From Fibrobacter sp. UBA4375 (GTDB taxonomy: Bacteria > Fibrobacterota > Fibrobacteria > Fibrobacterales > Fibrobacteraceae), in the NCBI GenBank assembly GCA_002391195.1, contig DGRZ01000043.1:1-10297 (forward strand): 10,297 bases of DNA, in the 5' to 3' direction. The notes beneath the pieces are model-generated. The model was not told the origin of the DNA. It worked only from the letters and a program-made list of their open reading frames with translations, and did no database searches. Every line of letters starts with the position of its first letter. Positions within the stretch are counted from its first letter, which is position 1. Positions 1 through 5,220 of this stretch are shown here, in pieces. A program made the translations under genes and the position numbers.

Positions 1-1193
1 TCGATACCCAAGGAAAGCGGGGTCACGTCGAGGAGCAACACGTCCTTCACGGAGGAGTCGCCGCTAAGCACGGCACCCTGGACGGCGGCACCGATAGCCA
101 CCACTTCGTCCGGGTTCACAGTCTTGTTCGGTTCCTTGCCGAAGAACTTCTTCACGGCTTCCTGAACGGCCGGAATACGGGTAGAACCACCGACCAGGAT
201 CACCTCGTCGATTTCGCTCAGGGAGAGGCCGGAGTCGGCGATAGCCTTGCGGCAGGGTTCCATGGAGCGTTCCACCAGGTGGGCGGTCAGCTGGTCAAAC
301 TTTGCACGGCTGAGCGTGAGGTCCAAATGTTTCGGGCCCGAAGCGTCGGCAGTGATGAAGGGGAGGTTGATGTTCGTGGAAGTCGTAGCAGAAAGGTCGA
401 TCTTCGCCTTTTCCGCAGCGTCCTTCAAACGCTGCAGGGCCATCTTGTCCTTCTTCAGGTCGATGCCCGGATTGTCCTTCTTGAATTCGTCGTTGATCCA
501 GTCGATAATCACTTCGTCGAAGTTGTCACCGCCGAGCATCGTATCGCCGTTGGTGGCCTTCACGCTGAACATGCCGTCGTCGATTTCAAGGATAGAGATA
601 TCGAACGTACCGCCACCGAGGTCATACACGGCGACCTTTTCGCTCTTCTTGGAGTCAAGACCGTAGGCAAGGGCAGCTGCCGTCGGTTCGTTCACGATAC
701 GCAGCACTTCGAGGCCAGCGATCTTACCGGCGTCCTTTGTAGCCTGACGCTGGGAGTCGTTAAAGTAGGCGGGGACCGTAATCACGGCCTGCGTCACCGG
801 CTGGCCCAGGTAGTCCTCGGCAATCTTCTTCATGGTCTGGAGAACCATGGCCGAAATCTCGGGAGGAGCGAACTGCTTGTCATCCACCTGCACGCGCACC
901 GGGTCAGAACCCGAGCCCACCAGCTTGTAGGGCATGTTCTTTTCGGCAGCGGAGCATTCGCCAGCCGTACGGCCCATGAAACGCTTGATGGAGTAAATTG
1001 TCTTTTCGGGGTTGGTGATGGCCTGGCGCTTTGCCACGTGGCCCACCAGACGTTCGCCGTTCTTGCCGAAAGCGACAATGGACGGGGTGGTGCGGAAACC
1101 TTCCGCGTTAGCGATCACGACCGGCTTGCCGCCTTCCATCACGGACACGCAGCTGTTGGTCGTACCCAAGTCAATACCGATAATCTTGCTCAT
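1..1193 (-). CDS. dnaK: Molecular chaperone DnaK (Hsp70), 5' part, cut by left window edge
   Basis: DnaK is the ATP-driven cytosolic Hsp70 chaperone that works with DnaJ and the nucleotide exchange factor GrpE. The visible 397 codons begin MSKIIGIDLGTTNSC, the Hsp70 phosphate-1 motif. YDLGGGTFD (phosphate-2) follows near residues 190-198. The last visible codons (about 384-397) read DVLLLDVTPLSLGI, the interdomain linker and start of the substrate-binding domain. The whole nucleotide-binding domain is therefore present and only the substrate-binding part lies outside; a full DnaK is about 630-640 residues. The start is fixed by the conserved N-terminus and by AGGAG at 1201-1205, seven bases upstream. 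dnaJ is not visible. A sigma-54-like promoter lies upstream (1269-1284). grpE is on the same strand at 5221-5916. Identification is secure. Confidence 0.98.
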   Translation of the reverse strand, partial: MSKIIGIDLGTTNSCVSVMEGGKPVVIANAEGFRTTPSIVAFGKNGERLVGHVAKRQAITNPEKTIYSIKRFMGRTAGECSAAEKNMPYKLVGSGSDPVRVQVDDKQFAPPEISAMVLQTMKKIAEDYLGQPVTQAVITVPAYFNDSQRQATKDAGKIAGLEVLRIVNEPTAAALAYGLDSKKSEKVAVYDLGGGTFDISILEIDDGMFSVKATNGDTMLGGDNFDEVIIDWINDEFKKDNPGIDLKKDKMALQRLKDAAEKAKIDLSATTSTNINLPFITADASGPKHLDLTLSRAKFDQLTAHLVERSMEPCRKAIADSGLSLSEIDEVILVGGSTRIPAVQEAVKKFFGKEPNKTVNPDEVVAIGAAVQGAVLSGDSSVKDVLLLDVTPLSLGI

Positions 1194-1268
1194 AATGAGT
1201 CTCCTATTTTAAATTCTTGCCGCCCGCGAATCATTCCGAAAGGGGGCGATTTTTACGCCCATACATAA

Positions 1269-1284
1269 GCAAAACCCGTGCCAA
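1269..1284 (-). promoter_or_regulatory. Sigma-54-type (-24/-12) promoter of dnaK
   Basis: On the minus strand the sequence reads TTGGCACG-GGTT-TTGCT, an exact match to the known sigma-54 consensus YTGGCACG-N4-TTGCW. The -12 GC is about 76 bases before the dnaK start codon, and initiation would fall near 1257. The same TTGGCAC-N5-TTGCT is found at the same distance before grpE. No convincing sigma-70 promoter or CIRCE operator is seen here. Sigma-54 use is inferred from the sequence alone. Confidence 0.6.
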
Positions 1285-1313
1285 ATGCTAATAACTGGCA
1301 AAAAACGGCCATT

Positions 1314-1332
1314 TTGTTTCGTTCTGAAACAA
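1314..1332. promoter_or_regulatory. Perfect inverted repeat upstream of dnaK promoter; possible activator site
   Basis: TTGTTTC-GTTCT-GAAACAA is a perfect 7-bp inverted repeat with a 5-base centre. ACGGCC flanks it on both sides (1305-1310 and 1337-1342). It is centred about 65 bases upstream of the inferred sigma-54 start. Sigma-54 promoters need an upstream activator bound to a dyad, so this is the natural candidate site. It could instead act as an RNA hairpin or a repressor site. No U-run follows, so it is not a terminator. Confidence 0.45.
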
Positions 1333-1392
1333 GAAAACGGCCTAGAATGGGTAAAAAGTGCCGCGTTTCATAATGGAACGGTTGCCGCGGAA

Positions 1393-1440
1393 TGTCATCC
1401 CCGCCACCATCTTGTCATCCCCGCGTAGGCGGGGATCTCT
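1393..1440. repeat. Dispersed palindromic repeat (GTCATCCCCGCGTAGGCGGGGAT class)
   Basis: A partial copy (TGTCATCCCCGCC, 1393-1405) precedes a full copy. The full copy folds as ATCCCCGC-GTAG-GCGGGGAT (1417-1436), a perfect 8-bp stem with a 4-base loop. Sequences of this kind are common intergenic repeats in many bacterial genomes. It separates the dnaK control region from the AT-rich cassette to the right. Confidence 0.6.
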
Positions 1441-1579
1441 CTGTCTCCCTGGAGCGCAGCGATAGGGGATAGGGTCCATAGAAAAGGGGTGGGGGAGGCA
1501 TCCCCCTGGTTCGCACTCCGTTGCTCTCCACCCCCTCGCCTAGTGGGACACCCCCTAAAACCCATGAAAAATGTGATAT
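1441..1579. other. Non-coding stretch rich in G-runs and C-runs
   Basis: No gene is seen here. The stretch carries AGGGGATAGGG-like runs, then GGGGTGGGGGAGG near 1486-1499, and C-runs around 1501-1506, 1530-1535 and 1551-1556. CTCCACCCCCT is roughly complementary to the G-rich part, so a large imperfect hairpin is possible. It resembles dispersed intergenic repeat DNA and marks an abrupt change to the AT-rich region starting at 1580. It may be the edge of inserted DNA; no target duplication or att site could be recognised. Confidence 0.3.
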
Positions 1580-2236
1580 TTACATTTCGTATTTTATTTT
1601 TTTACGAAAACCATTACCTTTCATTTGCTTAGGATCTTTCATCATTTTGGAAAATTGCCAAATGTAAAAATCAATAATCTTTTCATTAGTTATTTTTGGG
1701 AGTAGGTCAATCTTTTCTATTTCCTCTTTAAAAGCATTTATTGCATCGGATAGTAATCCGCAATCATTTATTCTTTGATACTCATCTTTCAAGAAGTCGT
1801 ATATGTCACGGCATATAGTCTTTTTCCCCTGTCGATCAGGAAAAAGAAAAAAGGCTTCTATGTATTTGTCAAAAATAGGTAGGTTATGATCTAAAGTATG
1901 CAACAATTTTGTTGCAAAAGAAAATTGAATGGAATGAGTTTCTTTTTGTAATCTGTCAATAAGTTCGTCTAGCGGTATTTTTTTACCTAAACAAAGAATG
2001 CTAAAGTATTCGTTATAAAATTTCTCATTATACTCTTTTTTTATATGAGCGGCATTCATTGCATAGAAAGTCTTATAATTATGTATATATTCGTTTTTTT
2101 CTTTGTTAGTTGAATTGAGTTTTCCCAAATCATGAGTTTTTAAATAACATTCGATATATCCCCTTAATCCATCTTTGTAAGTATTTTCAGTTTCTTCCAA
2201 AATAGCTTCAGCATTATCATTTATAAACTTATACAT
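1580..2236 (-). CDS. Hypothetical protein, second gene of AT-rich pair
   Basis: I do not recognise this 218-residue protein with confidence. It is charged and probably mostly helical, with no signal peptide or membrane segment. A stretch near residues 105-125 reads ATKLLHTLDHNLPIFDKYI. This resembles the K-L-L-H ... P-I-(Y/F)-D pattern of some uncharacterised helical proteins of accessory regions, but the likeness is weak. The start ATG overlaps the end of the upstream gene by 8 bp, and GGGGAG lies 10 bases before it, so the two genes are translationally coupled. Base composition is far richer in A/T than dnaK or the genes beyond 4289, pointing to acquired DNA. The neighbouring toxin-antitoxin patch makes a defence or addiction role conceivable, but nothing in the sequence shows it. 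Confidence 0.75.
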   Translation of the reverse strand: MYKFINDNAEAILEETENTYKDGLRGYIECYLKTHDLGKLNSTNKEKNEYIHNYKTFYAMNAAHIKKEYNEKFYNEYFSILCLGKKIPLDELIDRLQKETHSIQFSFATKLLHTLDHNLPIFDKYIEAFFLFPDRQGKKTICRDIYDFLKDEYQRINDCGLLSDAINAFKEEIEKIDLLPKITNEKIIDFYIWQFSKMMKDPKQMKGNGFRKKIKYEM

Positions 2237-2618
2237 CGGTTAGTTTCTCCCCTTTGTAAGTTGGTTTAATGTTCTTTAATTCCGATGGATGGGATATCTC
2301 TATAATATCGCATTTTCGGAATGGACTGTAGGCGTTCCAAAGTTGGTGGAATGGATGATGGGGAACATCGTAATAACAGATTTTTAAATCGCGTGAAACA
2401 TTGAAATAAATATAGGACATTTCATTGATTTCCATAGTTTCACAGACAATTTTTTGGTAGGCAGGTGATGAAAATTGTTCCTCGTATTCACGGAAGTAGT
2501 TTGATAAGCGTTCTTTCCGCCAATTGTCTAGTAAAGGAATAAAGAATTGTTCGGCTTCTTCCTTTGTGCAACCAATCCAAAATTGGTCGTCTCGGGGTCT
2601 ATATGATATGATTTTCAT
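2229..2618 (-). CDS. Hypothetical protein, first gene of AT-rich pair
   Basis: This 129-residue soluble protein has no family I can name. It starts MKIISYRPRDDQFW and has an acidic and aromatic middle (YFREYEEQF) and a YYDVPHHPFHQLW segment. A TTG codon at 2624 is an alternative start, but AGGAG (2627-2631) lies only 2 bases from it and 8 bases from the ATG at 2618, so the ATG is preferred. The end overlaps the start of the next gene by 8 bp, which suggests a two-gene operon with coupled translation. The region is AT-rich like its partner. Upstream, TTGACA and TATATT are present on the minus strand near 2665-2688, but their spacing is too short for a convincing promoter. Confidence 0.75.
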   Translation of the reverse strand: MKIISYRPRDDQFWIGCTKEEAEQFFIPLLDNWRKERLSNYFREYEEQFSSPAYQKIVCETMEINEMSYIYFNVSRDLKICYYDVPHHPFHQLWNAYSPFRKCDIIEISHPSELKNIKPTYKGEKLTDV

Positions 2619-2784
2619 AACCAACGCTCCTTATAATCTATGGAATACAATTCCTAAGGATTAAATATATGTTAGTTTGAATGTCAATTTGTGACTTTTT
2701 TGAAAAAGGATATGCCGCATCAATGTCATTCACCCTTTCAACGAGATTACAATTCCCGAACTTACAGGTTATTCGTCCGACTGT

Positions 2785-2985
2785 TCAAAATGTGGATTGT
2801 ATTTTCTTCCGCACATCCGCAGCGGAAAGCCAACCGCTCTGTTCGGCAGAAGATTCTCCATCGGCAAGAGCCTTCTGAAGTTTCATTTCTGACTGAAGAA
2901 AAATGGCATATTCTTTTTCGAAGGCTCCTTTCTGCTTCGGGTCAGCCATAATCCTATCAAAGGTTGATGTTGTTTTCGTCATCAT
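2785..2985 (-). CDS. Small antitoxin-like protein, apparently orphan
   Basis: The 66-residue product begins MMTKTTSTFDRIM and continues with K-x-x-F-x-K-E-Y-x-x-F-L-x-S-E. This layout is typical of small antitoxins and of the N-termini of some HTH antitoxins. The C-terminal half (ALADGESSAEQSGWLSAADV) resembles the toxin-contacting tail of ParD-like antitoxins. No toxin gene follows on the minus strand before 2618, so it looks orphaned or truncated. There is no ribosome-binding site. A good promoter (2992-3020) places the transcript start at or next to the ATG at 2985, so the mRNA is probably leaderless. It diverges from the RelB-like gene. The antitoxin call is inferred from sequence style and setting, not from a firm family match. 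Confidence 0.6.
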   Translation of the reverse strand: MMTKTTSTFDRIMADPKQKGAFEKEYAIFLQSEMKLQKALADGESSAEQSGWLSAADVRKKIQSTF

Positions 2986-2991
2986 GTTTCA

Positions 2992-3020
2992 AATGTATTT
3001 TCAGATTATCTCATTGTCAA
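2992..3020 (-). promoter_or_regulatory. Sigma-70-type promoter of the 66-residue antitoxin-like gene
   Basis: On the minus strand TTGACA (3020-3015) is followed by 17 bases and TACATT (2997-2992), which extends to TACATTTG. The palindrome AGAT-T-ATCT (3003-3011) lies in the spacer and could be an autorepressor site. Initiation about 7 bases after the -10 box falls on the ATG at 2985. Confidence 0.7.
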
Positions 3021-3055
3021 GAGATTATTCCATCATAAGAATTTTCAAAAATGTA

Positions 3056-3084
3056 TTGCATTTGTGCGGACAAATATGTATATT
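3056..3084 (+). promoter_or_regulatory. Promoter with internal operator of the RelB-like gene
   Basis: TTGCAT (3056-3061) is followed by 17 bases and TATATT (3079-3084). A perfect inverted repeat ATTTGT-GCGG-ACAAAT (3060-3075) fills the spacer and overlaps the -35 box. This is the expected place for antitoxin autorepression. Initiation should fall at about 3091, directly before the ATG at 3092. Confidence 0.7.
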
Positions 3085-3091
3085 GATTGAT

Positions 3092-3454
3092 ATGAGTAAG
3101 ACTGCAAATTTATACGCCCGTATTGAACCCGACGTCAAGGAACAGGCCGAAAGCGTCCTGGAAACCCTCGGCATATCCGTTTCCAGCGCCATCAACATGT
3201 TCTATAAGCAGATAATTCTGCAACAGGGTATTCCCTTCGACGTGAAGTTGCCTAAGGCTCCAGAAAACGCTGCCAAATGGTCAAAAGAACGCCTCGATGC
3301 GGAACTCGAGAAGGGCTATGACGATATGCTGAAAGGCCGCGTTACGCCCTGGAACGAAATATACGCGAAACTTTCTGAAGCCATTTCCGAAATAAAAAAC
3401 GGATCACAAGGGGCTGATGCGGAAAAATTCATCAAAGGATTGATGGATTCTTAG
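3092..3454 (+). CDS. RelB/DinJ-family antitoxin without adjacent toxin
   Basis: RelB/DinJ antitoxins bind their own promoter through an N-terminal ribbon-helix-helix and neutralise a RelE/YafQ-type mRNA interferase through the C-terminus. This 120-residue protein starts MSKTANLYARIEPDVKEQAE and has LGISVSSAINMFYKQIILQQGIPF (about residues 26-49, broken here only by the helix turn), the family's hallmark. Residues 70-94 (KG-x-DD-x3-GRVT) match the C-terminus of the next antitoxin. It is longer than most family members, with an extra tail after residue 95. The ATG at 3092 is chosen because the promoter lies just upstream; there is no ribosome-binding site, so the transcript is probably leaderless. 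The next gene is another antitoxin, not a toxin, so its cognate toxin is lost or elsewhere. Confidence 0.88.
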   Translation: MSKTANLYARIEPDVKEQAESVLETLGISVSSAINMFYKQIILQQGIPFDVKLPKAPENAAKWSKERLDAELEKGYDDMLKGRVTPWNEIYAKLSEAISEIKNGSQGADAEKFIKGLMDS

Positions 3455-3520
3455 TCCCCAAAATCAACCACCCCGTGACCCAACACACCGGTTTTTACCC
3501 CATACAGCAAAGCGCATTGC

Positions 3521-3549
3521 TTGCTTTTCTGCAAAGAAAAGAGTATATT
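3521..3549 (+). promoter_or_regulatory. Promoter with internal operator of the antitoxin-toxin pair
   Basis: TTGCTT (3521-3526) is followed by 17 bases and TATATT (3544-3549), extending to TATATTTG. A perfect 7-bp inverted repeat, CTTTTCT-GCAA-AGAAAAG (3524-3541), occupies the spacer, the same arrangement as in the RelB-like promoter. Initiation near 3556 leaves a leader of about 10 bases that begins with the ribosome-binding site TGGAG. Confidence 0.7.
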
Positions 3550-3565
3550 TGTCAATGGAGTTGTT

Positions 3566-3802
3566 ATGTCATACGACGTCCTAGAAAAAGAAATTCGCCA
3601 GTTGCCGGAATCCTATCTCGAGGATGTTTCGAAGTATATCCAGTTTCTGCTTTACCAATATGAGCAGGAACGTATGTCCGCACTCGAAGAGTCGGACGAG
3701 GTATTCAATGCTAAGATGCAAAAAGGCTTAGACGACGTGCGCAATGGTCGTGTCACGCTCCTGGACGACGCTTTCGCAGAACTCAAGCAGCGCTTCGCAT
3801 AA
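3566..3802 (+). CDS. DUF2281-like antitoxin of a type II toxin-antitoxin pair
   Basis: The 78-residue protein starts MSYDVLEKEIRQLPESYLEDV and continues with KYIQFLLYQYEQE. This LPE...V-x-x-YI-x-FL pattern is the N-terminal signature of DUF2281-type antitoxins. Residues 45-74 (A-x3-KG-x-DD-x3-GRVT-x6-A-x-L) match the C-terminus of the RelB-like protein and probably wrap the toxin. GGAG lies 5 bases before the ATG at 3566; an upstream in-frame ATG precedes the promoter and is rejected. The stop TAA shares its last base with the ATG of the toxin gene, a tight coupling typical of such pairs. The gene is likely autorepressed at the dyad at 3524-3541. Confidence 0.82.
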   Translation: MSYDVLEKEIRQLPESYLEDVSKYIQFLLYQYEQERMSALEESDEVFNAKMQKGLDDVRNGRVTLLDDAFAELKQRFA

Positions 3803-4122
3803 TGGAATACTCCGTTTTTCTCACAGAACAGGCAAAATCCGATTTAGCCGAAATATACTCCTATATTTCGGTTGAACTTAAATCGAAAAAATCCGCTGAA
3901 AATGTAATAGACGCACTTCATCAGGCTATGAAGGGCTTATCGCTTATGCCTAGCCGTTATCATCAGTTTCCAAACGAACCTTGGCTTTCAGAAGGGGTGC
4001 GGTATTTTACAGTTCGCAATTATTCAATCTTTTATACGGTAGATGAAAACAATGTGAGCGTTTCTATCGTGCATGTAATCTACGGCAAACGAAATCTGCC
4101 CCAGGTCCTGTCAAACCGCTAG
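3802..4122 (+). CDS. RelE/ParE-family toxin
   Basis: The product is 106 residues, a usual length for this superfamily. It starts MEYSVFLTEQAKSDLAEIYSYIS, the ParE-like N-terminal strand and helical hairpin. A central basic loop follows (LMPSRYHQFPNEPW), then the core strands GVRYFTVRNYSIFYTVDENN and VSIVHVIYGKRNLPQVL. The R-x-x-x-V-R-x-Y-x-I-F-Y-x-V and I-x-H-V-x-x-x-x-R patterns are standard for RelE/ParE toxins. Whether it poisons DNA gyrase (ParE) or cleaves mRNA on the ribosome (RelE) cannot be told from the sequence. Its ATG overlaps the antitoxin stop by one base. No terminator is visible after it. Confidence 0.9.
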   Translation: MEYSVFLTEQAKSDLAEIYSYISVELKSKKSAENVIDALHQAMKGLSLMPSRYHQFPNEPWLSEGVRYFTVRNYSIFYTVDENNVSVSIVHVIYGKRNLPQVLSNR

Positions 4123-4142
4123 AGGGCGTGCTGGTCTAGACT

Positions 4143-4243
4143 ATGCTTCACGTGATTGACGCAAAATATATTGGAGATTATGGGTCATCACATGGTCGAA
4201 CGGCGTCGATTTCGCCCCGGAATTCATCAGAAGCCTTCAGTAG
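4143..4243 (+). pseudogene. Remnant of a DUF2442-like gene with internal deletion/frameshift
   Basis: From the ATG at 4143 the reading frame gives MLHVIDAKYIGDY, which looks like the start of a DUF2442 protein. After about 4181 that frame loses sense. A different frame then reads VITWSNGVDFAPEFIRSLQ and stops at 4241-4243; WxNGxDFAPEFL is the characteristic end of DUF2442 proteins. The two ends are joined after only about 33 codons where the family normally has about 80, so the middle has been deleted with a frame change. DUF2442 genes often sit beside DUF4160 genes in toxin-antitoxin-like pairs, but no DUF4160 gene is present. The assignment rests on recognising the two end motifs. Confidence 0.6.
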
Positions 4244-4288
4244 ACCGAACCCGGTTTGGCGTGCCATTCGGGGTCTTAGGGGCAATAT

Positions 4289-4936
4289 TTATTCCAGACC
4301 CAGCACGAGCCGGATGGCGGTCAGGGCCTGGTGGGCGGCGCAGAGCATGACGCGGGGGGCAACAAGCCCGACGACTTCGTCTACGTCGTTCTTGCCGTCG
4401 CCGCAGAGGTAGAACTTGTCCGTAATGCGGCGGGTGAGGATGGCGTTTCCGCTGTCGTAGCTGGCCATCCCGCTGGCGGCGACCAGATATTTTTGAGGAA
4501 GTTTCTCCAGGACCGTATCCACCAGCATGGCCTTTGCGTCGGCCTTGTCGAAAGCTTCGCAGATGACGTCGGCCTCTTGCAAAAGGGAAACGGCGTTTTC
4601 GGCGGTGACCTTGACCTGATGGACCTCGTAATGGACGTAGGGGGCGATTTCTTTCAGGTTCTGGAGGAGTGCTTCAGCCTTGGGGATGCCCACCTGGTTC
4701 ATTTTGTATTGCTGGCGGTGTAGGTTGGTGATGTCCACCGTGTCGAAATCAATCAGGATCAGCTTGCCAACGCCTGCACGGGCAAGGGAAATGGCGATAT
4801 TGGAGCCGAGGCCTCCCAGGCCGCACACGGCGATAGTTGCTTTTTGCAGTTTCTCGACGGCGTCGGCCCCCTGCTTTTGGACCAGGGCGGCCAGGATTTG
4901 CTCTCGGGGGGGGAGGGGTGTACCGCCAGTCGACAT
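4289..4936 (-). CDS. thiF: ThiS adenylyltransferase ThiF (family 2)
   Basis: ThiF adenylates the C-terminal glycine of ThiS, the first step in loading sulfur for the thiamine thiazole ring. The 215-residue protein carries the E1-like nucleotide-binding loop CGLGGLGSN (residues 38-46) and DFDTVDITNLHRQQ (63-76), both standard for ThiF/MoeB/E1 enzymes. AFDKADAKAMLVD, AASGMASY and FYLCGDG follow the pattern of the short family-2 ThiF proteins, which lack the zinc-binding C-terminal region of E. coli ThiF/MoeB. Its ATG overlaps the thiS stop by one base. The usual neighbours thiG and thiH are not seen; a toxin-antitoxin patch and a decayed gene lie downstream instead. The function is well supported. 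Confidence 0.92.
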   Translation of the reverse strand: MSTGGTPLPPREQILAALVQKQGADAVEKLQKATIAVCGLGGLGSNIAISLARAGVGKLILIDFDTVDITNLHRQQYKMNQVGIPKAEALLQNLKEIAPYVHYEVHQVKVTAENAVSLLQEADVICEAFDKADAKAMLVDTVLEKLPQKYLVAASGMASYDSGNAILTRRITDKFYLCGDGKNDVDEVVGLVAPRVMLCAAHQALTAIRLVLGLE

Positions 4937-5130
4937 CAGCCGCCACCTACAAAGTTCACGACTTCGACGCAGTCGCCGTCGGCAAGGACGGTCTCGCCGT
5001 ATTTGGACTTGGGGACGATTTCTCCGTTTCGTTCTACGGCTATACGCACCTTATTGAATCCGGCTTCGGCAATGTAGCTTTCCAGCGTCTTGCCTGCGGC
5101 ATCTACGTCTTGTCCGTTTACCTTAAGCAT
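4936..5130 (-). CDS. thiS: Sulfur carrier protein ThiS
   Basis: The protein has 64 residues, the normal size, with a beta-grasp pattern and the C-terminus VEVVNFVGGG. The terminal Gly-Gly is adenylated by ThiF and then converted to the thiocarboxylate that donates sulfur for thiazole synthesis. Its N-terminus, MLKVNGQDVD, fits the family. The stop overlaps the thiF start (TGATG), so the two are co-translated. No ribosome-binding site precedes the ATG; instead TATATTTG lies 5 to 12 bases upstream, which suggests a near-leaderless transcript, though no -35 box is clear. A dispersed repeat separates it from grpE. Confidence 0.94.
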   Translation of the reverse strand: MLKVNGQDVDAAGKTLESYIAEAGFNKVRIAVERNGEIVPKSKYGETVLADGDCVEVVNFVGGG

Positions 5131-5134
5131 GCGT

Positions 5135-5142
5135 CAAATATA
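5135..5142 (-). promoter_or_regulatory. Possible -10 box immediately before thiS
   Basis: On the minus strand TATATTTG ends 4 bases before the thiS ATG, in a sequence without a ribosome-binding site. A TATAAT (5152-5147) lies slightly upstream as an alternative. Neither has a good -35 box at the right distance, so thiS might instead be read through from grpE. Confidence 0.3.
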
Positions 5143-5176
5143 GTTTATTATAAAAAGTAGGTGGGGGAGTTTATTA

Positions 5177-5214
5177 GATCCTTCGACTGCGCTACGCTTC
5201 GCTCAGGATGACAC
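5177..5214. repeat. Dispersed repeat (GATCCTTCG...CTCAGGATGACAC class), 38 bp
   Basis: This element sits in the 90-bp gap between thiS and grpE and ends 6 bases before the grpE stop. Its ends GATCCTTCG and CTCAGGATGACAC are shared exactly with a 33-bp copy inside the grpE coding sequence at 5744-5776. The core differs in length and sequence. Such elements (GTCATCCTGAGCGAAGC...GGATC on the other strand) are widespread intergenic repeats in several bacterial groups. Confidence 0.7.
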
Positions 5215-5220
5215 GCTGTA

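Noticed and set aside
279..1268. Long open frame on the plus strand (329 codons)
   Set aside because: It lies opposite dnaK, whose conserved motifs are unmistakable. Open antisense frames are expected from the codon bias of that gene.
1194..1380. CIRCE operator (HrcA site) before dnaK
   Set aside because: TTAGCACTC-N9-GAGTGCTAA is not present. The inverted repeat found has a different sequence.
2681..2951. Plus-strand open frames at 2681-2878 and 2691-2951
   Set aside because: They overlap the antitoxin-like gene on the minus strand, which has a good promoter. The plus-strand frames have no promoter, ribosome-binding site or domain.
2903..3091. N-terminal extension of the RelB-like protein from an upstream ATG
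   Set aside because: The RelB/DinJ family sequence begins at the ATG at 3092, and the promoter with its operator lies inside the extension.
4243..4262. Short dyad CCGAACC-C-GGTTTGG as terminator of thiF
   Set aside because: It has almost no loop and no T-run follows on the minus strand.
4331..5160. Open frames on the plus strand opposite thiF and thiS
   Set aside because: ThiF and ThiS are clear on the minus strand with overlapping start and stop. The plus-strand translations show no domain.
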